A stretch of DNA of 64,000 nucleotides from Mucilaginibacter saanensis (lineage in GTDB: Bacteria; Bacteroidota; Bacteroidia; Sphingobacteriales; Sphingobacteriaceae). The stretch spans positions 186,001 through 250,000 of the forward strand of contig NZ_JACHBZ010000004.1 of assembly GCF_014200575.1 (NCBI RefSeq). The letters are read 5' to 3'. The notes below the pieces were generated by a model. The model ran no database searches, was not told the origin of the DNA, and saw nothing but the letters and a program-made list of their open reading frames with translations. Made by a program: the position numbers and the translations under genes. The stretch's first letter is position 1, and each line of letters opens with the position of its first letter. Below are positions 33,845 through 42,358 of the stretch, piece after piece.

Positions 33845-36800
33845 ATGGAAAAACCTTTAACCCCGATTTCAAGAAAGTTAATGACTGCAATTTTATTGCT
33901 CTTAACAATTTTAACAACGTTTTTGCCGGGCACATCAATGGCAGAACGCGTTACATCACTGATTGACCAGCCGGTGACTGTACGATTTGGAAACGAAACC
34001 ATGGCAGCCTCCTTAGAAAAATTAAAAAAGGCCGCTAATGACATCGCTTTCAATTACAAACTGAATGATGTGGAGCTGGTAAAAGTTAAGGCGGAGTCAT
34101 TTGTGAATAAGCCGTTAAAAGACGTGCTAAATGCTTTAATGAATAACACCCAGCTTGAATACAAGGAAAAATACAACACCATTATTATTTCCCGTAAAAA
34201 AGTTGTTGTAGCTGCAAAGGTTGATAAAATTGCAGTAACAGGTACGGTTAGTGATGCCGATGGTTCGCTTGCCGGGGTTGCCATACGCAGCAAAAACTCG
34301 TCCGAGTCTACATCTACCGATATTAATGGTAATTACAAGTTAACGGTTGAACGGGGTGAGGTTTTGGTATTCACCTTTATTGGTTACAAAGCCCAAGAGG
34401 TTGTAGCCGATCATTCGCCACTAAACGTAACGCTAAGTACCGATGTAACCGGTCTGTCGGCGGTAGTAGTAGTGGGTTACGGTACGCAAAAAAAATCAGA
34501 TGTGACAGGTGCCGTGGGTTCTTTAAAGGTTACCAATGTTAAAGACCGTTCTGTTGGCTCAGTTACCGAAATGTTGCAGGGGCAAATTCCCGGTGTAACT
34601 GTACTAAACGAGGGCGGCGACCCAACGGCACTGCCAAGCATCAGGTTACGTGGCCAAAGCTCATTTAATAACGAAGGCCCTTTAACCGTTGTTGACGGTA
34701 CAATTTATAACGGCGGCCCAATTGATCCGGCTGATATCGAATCAATTGATGTGTTGAAAGATTCGTATGCAGCTATTTATGGTGCCAAAGCTGCGGGTGG
34801 TGTTATCCTGATCACTACTAAACGTGGTAAACAGGGCAAAACTAACCTGGATATTTCTGTAAAAGGAGGTACCCAGAATGCTATTAAAATATTACAGGCA
34901 TTAAACGCCGCAGACTATGCCGATGCCATTAACCAGGCTTATGACAATGCGGGTATACCAAGGTTGGAGGCTTTTGATGCTGTAAAGAATCCCGATTCGC
35001 GTATTACCCGTACCAACTGGCCCAATGCGCTTTTCCGTACCGGCTATATACAGGATTATAACCTGAATATTAGTGGTGGTAATGAAAAATCAACATTTTA
35101 TGTATCTGGTGGATACCGTAAAAACGATGCTATCCTGTTAAACACCAATTCTGTCCGTTACAACTTCAGGGTTAACTCTGACCACCAAATCAAAGATTGG
35201 TTAAAGATGGGCGAAAGTATGTCGTACTCTTATAATAACGGTCAGGGAGCTAACACTACCAGTGCTTACACAGGTGCGCTGTTAACCGCTATATTTTATC
35301 CGCCCAATGCATCAATCTATAATGCCGATGGCAGCTTTGGCGGAGTTCCGGCGCAGTACGCAGGCTCTTATGGTGATGTGATAAACCCGGTAGCCTATTT
35401 GAAACGTTTAAATAATAACGATGGTGTTACCAGCTTTACCATAAACCCTTATGTTGAAGTTAATTTATTGAAAGGCTTAAAATTCCGGTCAAACCTGGGT
35501 ATAACCAAAAACCTTGAAACCATTAAAAACTTTAGCCCAAGAATATTGGAGCCGGGTAAAAAGTTCTTTGATAACTCGCTTTTCCAGGAACAAAACAATT
35601 CAAGTACACTACTTACTGAGCAAACGCTTAATTATGACAGAGTATTTGGCACCGACCATCATATAACAGCTTTGATTGGTTATACTTATCAGGATGACAA
35701 GCAAGAGTATTTTAGTGTTAACACTGATAATTATGTAAGTGAAGATCCTGCCTCGCAATATATCATAAACGGAACGCTTTATCCAAGCGGTACTCCCTTA
35801 CAGGGGCAGAAAATAGAAAGTGCCGTTATTTCTTATTTAAGCAGGGTAGGGTATGATTATAAGGGGAAATATTTGATTAATGCAATATTGCGCCGTGATC
35901 AAACATCACAACTTAATGCCAAGCATCGCACAGAAAATTATCCTGGCGTTTCTGCCGGCTGGATTTTAAGTAAGGAATCATTTTTCCCGGTTGATGGTTT
36001 AGTATCATTCGCCAAATTAAGGGCCAGTTATGGTCAGTCTGGTAACCTTGCTGGTTTAACAGGAGCAGCCAATTTTCCTACGTATGTTTCTTTAACCAAA
36101 ACATCAGGGTATTTAGGTAGCCCGGCTACAGTTGTAACTGGTGCGGCGGTTGATGGTATTGCAAACGAAAATTTATCATGGGAAAGAGCAACCCAAACTG
36201 ATATTGGTGCAGATGTGGAGTTCTTTAACGGGAAGTTAAGCGTTAACGCAGATGCATTTGTTAAGACCAATACGCACTTTATATTTCAGCCACCTGTAGC
36301 TGCGGTGTTTGGTGTTTCAAACCCGCCATTTGTAAACGGAGGTAAGATTCAAAACAAAGGTATTGAGCTGGCTGTTAAATACCAGAACAGTGTAGGGCAA
36401 CTACACTACAACTTTGCCGTAAACGGATCGTACATCAAAAACAAGATCATTGACATTTTACCGGGCGAAGAAACCATTTTATCAAACCCTACGGTAAGAG
36501 GCAGCCTTGTTCCGGTTGAACTGGTGCAGGGTAACCCGCTTTATTCTTTTTACGGATACCGCACTGCAGGCCTGTTTCAGTCACAGGATCAGATAAATAA
36601 TTACAAAGGTCCGGATGGCACGTTGATACAGCCTAACGCCAAACCAGGTGACATCAAATTTGTTGATATTAATAAAGATGGTAAACTAACCGATGCCGAT
36701 AAAACTTACCTGGGTACTCCTTTCCCTAAGTTTAACTATGGTTTTACAGCCAATTTTAATTACGCTTCGTTTGATCTGAGCATATTTTTACAGGGTATTG

Positions 36801-37216
36801 CTGGTAACAAAATTTTTAATGCGGTTAAATATACCGGCTTAAACGCTTCTATTCAGAACTATAACCTGTTAGAGGATGCCAAGAATGCCTGGACACCAAC
36901 CCATACCAACACCAACATTCCCCGGCTTTCAGCAAGCGATGCCAACGGTAACTTTGGTAACGTATCTGACTTTTATGTGGAGAATGGCTCATACATGCGC
37001 ATTAAAAACGTAACCTTAGGTTATACACTCCCAAAATCAATCGTCGACAAAATAGGCGTAAGAAATGTAAGGATATATGCTAACGCGCAAAACCTGGTAA
37101 CATTTACCAAATATACTGGTCTTGATCCTGAAGTAGGTATTAACCAAAACGGTGTTGATCTGGGTTTGTATCCGCAGTCAAGAATAATTTTAGTAGGCGT
37201 TAACGTAGGCTTATAA
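33845..37216 (+). CDS. SusC/RagA TonB-dependent transporter with STN domain
   Basis: This 1123-residue outer-membrane transporter is one half of the SusCD importer. In order: signal segment (LMTAILLLLTILTTFLPGTSMA), STN signalling domain (about 40-118), CarboxypepD_reg-like domain (VTGTVSDADGSLAGVAI, about 130-205), plug with the SusC motif VVVGYGTQKKSDVTGAVGS, and the 22-strand barrel ending in an aromatic-poor terminus (LVGVNVGL). The STN domain signals to FecR. A hairpin (CCAATGC/GCATTGG, 33754-33779) lies between fecR and this gene. The substrate is not readable; the downstream phosphatase is the best hint. Confidence 0.94.
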   Translation: MEKPLTPISRKLMTAILLLLTILTTFLPGTSMAERVTSLIDQPVTVRFGNETMAASLEKLKKAANDIAFNYKLNDVELVKVKAESFVNKPLKDVLNALMNNTQLEYKEKYNTIIISRKKVVVAAKVDKIAVTGTVSDADGSLAGVAIRSKNSSESTSTDINGNYKLTVERGEVLVFTFIGYKAQEVVADHSPLNVTLSTDVTGLSAVVVVGYGTQKKSDVTGAVGSLKVTNVKDRSVGSVTEMLQGQIPGVTVLNEGGDPTALPSIRLRGQSSFNNEGPLTVVDGTIYNGGPIDPADIESIDVLKDSYAAIYGAKAAGGVILITTKRGKQGKTNLDISVKGGTQNAIKILQALNAADYADAINQAYDNAGIPRLEAFDAVKNPDSRITRTNWPNALFRTGYIQDYNLNISGGNEKSTFYVSGGYRKNDAILLNTNSVRYNFRVNSDHQIKDWLKMGESMSYSYNNGQGANTTSAYTGALLTAIFYPPNASIYNADGSFGGVPAQYAGSYGDVINPVAYLKRLNNNDGVTSFTINPYVEVNLLKGLKFRSNLGITKNLETIKNFSPRILEPGKKFFDNSLFQEQNNSSTLLTEQTLNYDRVFGTDHHITALIGYTYQDDKQEYFSVNTDNYVSEDPASQYIINGTLYPSGTPLQGQKIESAVISYLSRVGYDYKGKYLINAILRRDQTSQLNAKHRTENYPGVSAGWILSKESFFPVDGLVSFAKLRASYGQSGNLAGLTGAANFPTYVSLTKTSGYLGSPATVVTGAAVDGIANENLSWERATQTDIGADVEFFNGKLSVNADAFVKTNTHFIFQPPVAAVFGVSNPPFVNGGKIQNKGIELAVKYQNSVGQLHYNFAVNGSYIKNKIIDILPGEETILSNPTVRGSLVPVELVQGNPLYSFYGYRTAGLFQSQDQINNYKGPDGTLIQPNAKPGDIKFVDINKDGKLTDADKTYLGTPFPKFNYGFTANFNYASFDLSIFLQGIAGNKIFNAVKYTGLNASIQNYNLLEDAKNAWTPTHTNTNIPRLSASDANGNFGNVSDFYVENGSYMRIKNVTLGYTLPKSIVDKIGVRNVRIYANAQNLVTFTKYTGLDPEVGINQNGVDLGLYPQSRIILVGVNVGL

Positions 37217-37237
37217 TTAAATACGGTAAAGTAATTT

Positions 37238-37243
37238 AAGGAG
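37238..37243 (+). promoter_or_regulatory. Shine-Dalgarno site of the first susD
   Basis: AAGGAG lies eight bases before the susD ATG at 37252. It is notable because most genes in the window lack such a site. Confidence 0.5.
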
Positions 37244-37251
37244 ATAATAAC

Positions 37252-38766
37252 ATGAAATTCAAAAATATATTAATTAAGGGGTTGGTAGGTATAACGGCTG
37301 TTATGCTTACGCAGGGTTGCAAAAAAGGAACGTTGGACAATATTAAGCCAACCGGTACACCAACCACAGCTAATTTCTGGAAAACGGCTGATGATGCCCA
37401 ACAGGCTGCCAATGGCTTATATGACAAACAAAGCGGCAGCGAAGATCTGTACGGCCGCGGTTTCTTTTGGTTCATCAATGCCAGTGATGATATGGTAGTT
37501 GGCCGTACATCTGCAGATAGGGAAAATATCAAGAATTTTATTTGTACCGGTAACGAAAGCAGTATTTATGCGCCATGGTCATTACACTTTGTGGTGATGA
37601 AAAGGGCCAATGATGTTATTGCCAATGTGCCAAACATCAATATGGATCAGGCTACCAAGAATTTTATTATTGGTCAGGCTTATCTGGTACACGCGGTAAT
37701 GCACCTGGAAATTGCCGATCTTTACGGTACAAATCAACAAGGTGCGCCGGTACAAAACCGTGCTAATCTGTTGGCTTTTCCGGCTCAGCTGCCATCAGTA
37801 AAAGATAACTATGCTTACATTGAGGCCGATCTGAAGAAAGCCGCTAATCTTTTACCTTATTTTGATAAGCTTGCCCCGGCAGATTATGGCCGTGCACACA
37901 AAACAGCAGCCTGGGCATACCTGGCTAAAACTTATTTGCATGCCAAGGATTATGCTAATGCCGAAAAATATGCCGACTCGGTTATTTTGAGCGGTAAGCA
38001 TGCTTTGCTGCCTAATTATGCCGATGTATTTAAGATTGCTAATAACTGGAGTTCGGAGTATATTTGGTCTGTGGCCAGTGGTATAAACGGCCAGAGTATT
38101 TTACCTGGAGCAATGCTTGAAAACAAAGGATGGGGTTTATATAACGGTTTTGGCTACTATCAGCCAACTAAAGAGCTTGTTGATGAATTTGAGCCTGGCG
38201 ATACAAGGTTAACTGCTACTATCCTGAAAAAAGGCGATTCTTTTCAATATTTTGGCCAAACTTATACTTATCCTATAGGTGGCAAAAGCAACAGCTTAAC
38301 CGGTTACCAGTTTAATAAATATATGGAGCCGTTTAGCTATGCAGGTGGTATCCATGTAAGCCCTAATGGTGATGAGCCATCAACTGATTTAAACGTGCCA
38401 CTTTTGCGTTATGCCGAAGTAATATTGTTTAAAGCTGAGGCCGAAATTATGCAGGGCAAAAATGCCGATAAGGAAATTAATATGATCAGGGTACGCGCAG
38501 GCCTGAAACCAATAACCGGCGCTACCTTAAAGGATCTGAAACATGAGCGCCGTGTGGAATTGGCAGGTGAGTGGAGCGACCGTAATTTTGACCTGGTACG
38601 CTGGGGCGATGCGCAGGCAAAGTATGCCCAGCCGCTACACGGATCAGATGGCTCCATTGTGTGGAAAGCCCGCAATTTTGATCCGGCGAGGGATAATGTT
38701 TGGCCTATTCCACCAAATGATATTCAGATAAGCCAGGGTCAGCTAAAACAAAATGCTGGCTGGTAA
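37252..38766 (+). CDS. SusD/RagB substrate-binding lipoprotein
   Basis: The 504-residue surface lipoprotein acts as the lid of the SusC channel. Lipobox cysteine is in MLTQGCKKG (about residue 23). The N-terminal TPR-like half contains TTANFWKTADDAQQAANGLYD, and the C-terminal RagB/SusD domain includes PLLRYAEVILFKAEAEIMQG, IRVRAGLKPI and the family motif LKHERRVELAGEWSDRNFDLVRWG. It follows susC by 35 bases. Confidence 0.94.
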   Translation: MKFKNILIKGLVGITAVMLTQGCKKGTLDNIKPTGTPTTANFWKTADDAQQAANGLYDKQSGSEDLYGRGFFWFINASDDMVVGRTSADRENIKNFICTGNESSIYAPWSLHFVVMKRANDVIANVPNINMDQATKNFIIGQAYLVHAVMHLEIADLYGTNQQGAPVQNRANLLAFPAQLPSVKDNYAYIEADLKKAANLLPYFDKLAPADYGRAHKTAAWAYLAKTYLHAKDYANAEKYADSVILSGKHALLPNYADVFKIANNWSSEYIWSVASGINGQSILPGAMLENKGWGLYNGFGYYQPTKELVDEFEPGDTRLTATILKKGDSFQYFGQTYTYPIGGKSNSLTGYQFNKYMEPFSYAGGIHVSPNGDEPSTDLNVPLLRYAEVILFKAEAEIMQGKNADKEINMIRVRAGLKPITGATLKDLKHERRVELAGEWSDRNFDLVRWGDAQAKYAQPLHGSDGSIVWKARNFDPARDNVWPIPPNDIQISQGQLKQNAGW

Positions 38767-38783
38767 TTAAAATTTAAACATCT

Positions 38784-38812
38784 GTAAAAGCCGGGTTAAG
38801 CCCGGTTTTTAC
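38784..38812 (+). terminator. Terminator or attenuator after the first susD
   Basis: GTAAAAGCCGGG (38784-38795) and CCCGGTTTTTAC (38801-38812) form a 12-bp stem (one G-U pair) with a TTAAG loop, and the T-run lies inside the 3' arm. It separates susD from the phosphatase fusion 28 bases downstream. Confidence 0.7.
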
Positions 38813-38840
38813 ATGAAGTACATTAATATAAGTACACCAT

Positions 38841-40682
38841 ATGAATAAACTTACAAAACAAATTACCTTACTGGCCTTGCTGGCAGCTGCAGGCATTACC
38901 GTGAATGCGCAAACAAAAGCTTACACCGTTGCCGATGCACACTCGCATAATGACTATAAAAACAACATCCCGTTTTTGAGGGCTTATGAAAAAGGCTTCG
39001 GCTCTATTGAGGCCGATGTTTATGCCGTAAACGGGCAGTTGATGGTAGCACATGATAAAAAGGAAATAAGCGCCAAACGTTCATTGAAACTTTTATACAT
39101 CGACCCGCTGATTGAAAAGTTTAAGCGGGACGGACAACGGAAACTGCGCCTGCTTATCGAAATAAAGGAAGATCACAAGGCGGTGTTACCCCTGGTGATC
39201 AAAGAACTTAAACCACTTGAACAGTATTTTTCATACCCGGGCCATCCTGGCAGGTTGTCTATAGTGATGACAGGGGCTGTACCCCCGGCGGCTGAGCTTA
39301 ATAATTACCCTGATTGGATATCTTTTGATGTAGACCATTTAGATGGGTTTACGCCCAAACAATGGCAAAAAATAGGATTAGTAAGCTACCCATTTGAAAA
39401 GTATGTTAAATGGAACGGCAAAGGGGTATTGAACCATGAGGAGGTTAGTAAGGTAAAAGCGGCTATTGACAGTGTGCACCACGCCGGTAAAATGATCCGC
39501 TTTTGGGAAACTCCCGATACTAAAAGCAGTTGGCTGGCTTTAATAAGGCTGGGTGTAGATGTGATTGGTACTGATAAGGTAGAGGAACTGGGCGATTTTT
39601 TGAATAAAAAACCTAAGGACGAATATGTTGCACCTGCGGCTTACCAGGTATATCACCCCACTTACAATTCTGATGGTTCGGCCAAAAAGGTTAAAAATAT
39701 CATTTTGTGTATTGGCGATGGTATGGGCCTTTCTCAAATATATTCAACTTACACGGCTAACCGCGGTCAGTTAAATATATTCCAGATGTTGAATATCGGG
39801 TTTTCCATTACCAACTCGGCAGATGCTTATATCACCGATTCGGCAGCTGGTGGTACAGCCTTCGCTGGCGGGCAAAAAACAAATGACCGTGCGGTTGGAG
39901 TTGATAGCCTGGGCAAACCATTGAAATCATTAGCAGTATACAGTGCGGAAGCCGGTAAAAAAACGGCGGATATTGTTGCTTGTGAGTTAACCGACGCTAC
40001 ACCGGCAGTTTTTTACGCACATCAGTCTGAACGATCAGAGGCTACAGCTATTGCCAATGATATGGTTTCAACGCCGATTGATATTTTGTTGGGATCTGGA
40101 TATAATGATTTTACTAAAAAAGTAAATGGCGAAACCCCATTGGATAAAATGAGGCAAAGGGGCTACACCATTATCCGCAATTTTGATGAGTTTTTAAACT
40201 CGCCTGCAAAAAAAATTGTGGCATTGATGGATGACAGCGTTACCAGGCCAAAAATGGCGGGTAGGGGTAACTACCTGCCGCTGGCCTTTAATAAAGTTAA
40301 AGGGGCTTTTAAAAGTAACCCTGAGGGCTTTTTTATGATGGTTGAAGGTTCACAGATTGATCACGGTGGTCACGCCAATAACCTGCAACAGGTAATTACC
40401 GAAAATGCCGATTTTGATAGGGTAGTGGGCGATGCCCTGCGCTTTGCTGATGAGGATGGCGAAACCCTGGTTATTGTAACTGCTGATCATGAAACCGGAG
40501 GCTTAACCCTGCTTGACGGCGATATTAAAAAAGGATACGTTTGGGGCGATTTCAGCACTAACGACCATACAGGCACCCCGGTGCCGGTTTTTGCCTACGG
40601 CCCGCACTCTACCGATTTTAGAGGGGTATATAACAATACCGAGATATTTAACAGGTTACTGGCTTTAATTAAGGCAAAGTAA
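38841..40682 (+). CDS. GDPD-like phosphodiesterase fused to PhoA-type alkaline phosphatase
   Basis: The 613-residue protein is exported (signal peptide MNKLTKQITLLALLAAAGITVNA). The N-terminal part (about 25-255) has the GDPD/PI-PLC pattern: AHSHNDYKNNIPFLRAYEKG, SIEADVYAVNGQLMVAHD, LLIEIKED. The C-terminal part (about 283-613) is a PhoA-type phosphatase with all metal and nucleophile residues: D293 (IGDGMG), S334 (TDSAAGGTA), E502, D507 and H511 (VEGSQIDHGGH), TADHETGG, and STNDHTGTP. One chain could thus open a phosphodiester and release phosphate. It stands directly after susCD. Confidence 0.9.
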   Translation: MNKLTKQITLLALLAAAGITVNAQTKAYTVADAHSHNDYKNNIPFLRAYEKGFGSIEADVYAVNGQLMVAHDKKEISAKRSLKLLYIDPLIEKFKRDGQRKLRLLIEIKEDHKAVLPLVIKELKPLEQYFSYPGHPGRLSIVMTGAVPPAAELNNYPDWISFDVDHLDGFTPKQWQKIGLVSYPFEKYVKWNGKGVLNHEEVSKVKAAIDSVHHAGKMIRFWETPDTKSSWLALIRLGVDVIGTDKVEELGDFLNKKPKDEYVAPAAYQVYHPTYNSDGSAKKVKNIILCIGDGMGLSQIYSTYTANRGQLNIFQMLNIGFSITNSADAYITDSAAGGTAFAGGQKTNDRAVGVDSLGKPLKSLAVYSAEAGKKTADIVACELTDATPAVFYAHQSERSEATAIANDMVSTPIDILLGSGYNDFTKKVNGETPLDKMRQRGYTIIRNFDEFLNSPAKKIVALMDDSVTRPKMAGRGNYLPLAFNKVKGAFKSNPEGFFMMVEGSQIDHGGHANNLQQVITENADFDRVVGDALRFADEDGETLVIVTADHETGGLTLLDGDIKKGYVWGDFSTNDHTGTPVPVFAYGPHSTDFRGVYNNTEIFNRLLALIKAK

Positions 40683-40711
40683 GCTCCTGAACCTGATAGA
40701 TGTTAATTTAA

Positions 40712-40739
40712 AAGGCTCTCCAATTAATTGGAGAGCCTT
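40712..40739 (+). terminator. Terminator at the end of the first Sus locus
   Basis: AAGGCTCTCCAA (40712-40723) and TTGGAGAGCCTT (40728-40739) pair perfectly over 12 bp with a TTAA loop, followed by CTTTGTTTT. Confidence 0.85.
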
Positions 40740-40870
40740 CTTTGTTTTCATAAAAAAATAAAAAACAACCGAGGGAATTATTATATGTGTAAATTAGTAT
40801 TAACTAATACATTATGAGTTGTTTATGCTTGGCTTTGATGTATGAGTAATAAACCCATAATCCTATTATC

Positions 40871-41497
40871 ATGCCTGTAACCATGCTTCCGTGGAAAGAT
40901 ATATTTGATTCAATTGTTGCAATTGTAAAGTTTATTAAAGAAGGTTATTCCAATACGACCGAAACCAGGAAAAACTATTTTAATAACCATATTGAACCTG
41001 CGTATGTGAAAATTGAACTGGTTCATAAAGACTACCTTACAACGCTTTCTATGCTGGTGAAAATGAAAAAGAAGGAGCAGAAATCAAACGAGGAAGTAAT
41101 TGAATGGTTAAAGGAAAGAAAAATTGAATTTCAGACAGAGCGAATCAGGCTTCAAAAGCTACAGTCGGAGTTGTTTAATAATGATTATTTTAATAAGACA
41201 TTTAAAAAGGACACAGAGATTTCGAAATGGACGGTTCAGTATCTGGAAGATATATTTAAGTACTTTAAACAGAGTAACTACCTACAGGATATGACTTGGT
41301 ACAGTTATCTGATCCAGGTTATAGAGTCGTCTGTTGCGTTGCAAAACAGTCACCCCGAAAGTGGTCCGGCAGGCTTACATGCTAATGCAAGTTCAGCCGA
41401 TATTTTTAAGCATATTGATACTACTATCGGCGTAATAACATCACAATTTGATTTTATTTCAGAAAGTTATTCCAGGTTACGGGGATTGTGCCTTTAA
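40871..41497 (+). CDS. Hypothetical helical protein
   Basis: I do not recognise this 208-residue protein. It has no signal peptide and no clear membrane helix, and it is rich in Lys, Glu and aromatic residues with long predicted helices, including a likely coiled coil at about residues 58-105 (KMKKKEQKSNEEVIEWL, ERIRLQKLQSELF). It sits alone between a terminator and the convergent DUF4249 gene. Upstream is the palindrome ATTAGT-N4-ACTAAT (40793-40808). Starts at 40871 or 40883 (MLPWKD) are both possible. Confidence 0.65.
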   Translation: MPVTMLPWKDIFDSIVAIVKFIKEGYSNTTETRKNYFNNHIEPAYVKIELVHKDYLTTLSMLVKMKKKEQKSNEEVIEWLKERKIEFQTERIRLQKLQSELFNNDYFNKTFKKDTEISKWTVQYLEDIFKYFKQSNYLQDMTWYSYLIQVIESSVALQNSHPESGPAGLHANASSADIFKHIDTTIGVITSQFDFISESYSRLRGLCL

Positions 41498-41548
41498 TGC
41501 TTAGTAGTTGATTGATTATTAGTTTAATTATGGCTTGGTATTGAAGGC

Positions 41549-42346
41549 TTATTTTACCACTATGCTTACACTTTGAGTGGTATGCGCACTGAAATAACCA
41601 AGCGCTGTTGGGCTAATATTATTTGGCGGATTAGAAGGGGTTACACCACCACCCGGGCCATTAAATCCCTGTTGCATTAAGGTAAACCAATAGGTATATA
41701 TCGTTTTGTCAATACATTGCATTTCTACGGTTACTTTATCGCCGGGATAAATGTCAATATCATCCTCTCTCAGGTCAAAATCTACCGTGTTACCATCGGT
41801 AAAGTCGTCGTTATTGGCTAAAACGCGTTTAACCTGTACACCGTTAACATACATCAGGAAATTGTACTGATTGGCAATCCCCGCCGGATCATGATAATGA
41901 ACCGTGATCTTTCTTTTGTTTTTACCGCTGTCAAATTCACTTTTTGCTGAGGTAACCGAATCAATTGGTACAAATACCGGCATTATCGAGCTGGCTGTAT
42001 AAGTTTTGCCGTTGGTAACAACATGCATAGTATAGGTATTGTCTGTTTCGCCAGCTAACTGGCCTATAACGTAGGTGCCGGCAGGGCCTTCTGCACAAGT
42101 AAAGCTATTGCCTGTTTGGTCGGTTACGGTTACTTGGGCGCCTGTAACAGGCGGATAAGTGTTAGTACTTGAAAAAGATACATTACTGGACAGCTTGATG
42201 CTCTGCGGTCCGCTAACGTTGGTTATGTTGCCCTCAATAACCAGCTGGCCGGCCTGGTTTCCCAGGTTTAAATCAATCACCTTATTGCAGGAGGTAAGTA
42301 ACAGCGCAGATGAAAAAAATATGATAAATAAAAAAATAGCTTTCAT
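41549..42346 (-). CDS. DUF4249 family lipoprotein
   Basis: The 265-residue protein has a lipobox (LLLTSCNKV, cysteine near residue 20) and the DUF4249 pattern: LVIEGNITNVSGPQSIKLSS, an internal beta-sandwich repeat (VTGAQVTVTDQTGN) and the C-terminal GYFSAHTTQSVSIVVK. DUF4249 proteins are surface lipoproteins that accompany TonB receptors in Bacteroidota; their ligands are unknown. It follows its receptor by 12 bases on the same strand, so the two form an operon. Confidence 0.88.
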   Translation of the reverse strand: MKAIFLFIIFFSSALLLTSCNKVIDLNLGNQAGQLVIEGNITNVSGPQSIKLSSNVSFSSTNTYPPVTGAQVTVTDQTGNSFTCAEGPAGTYVIGQLAGETDNTYTMHVVTNGKTYTASSIMPVFVPIDSVTSAKSEFDSGKNKRKITVHYHDPAGIANQYNFLMYVNGVQVKRVLANNDDFTDGNTVDFDLREDDIDIYPGDKVTVEMQCIDKTIYTYWFTLMQQGFNGPGGGVTPSNPPNNISPTALGYFSAHTTQSVSIVVK

Positions 42347-42358
42347 GTAGTGTGGTAG

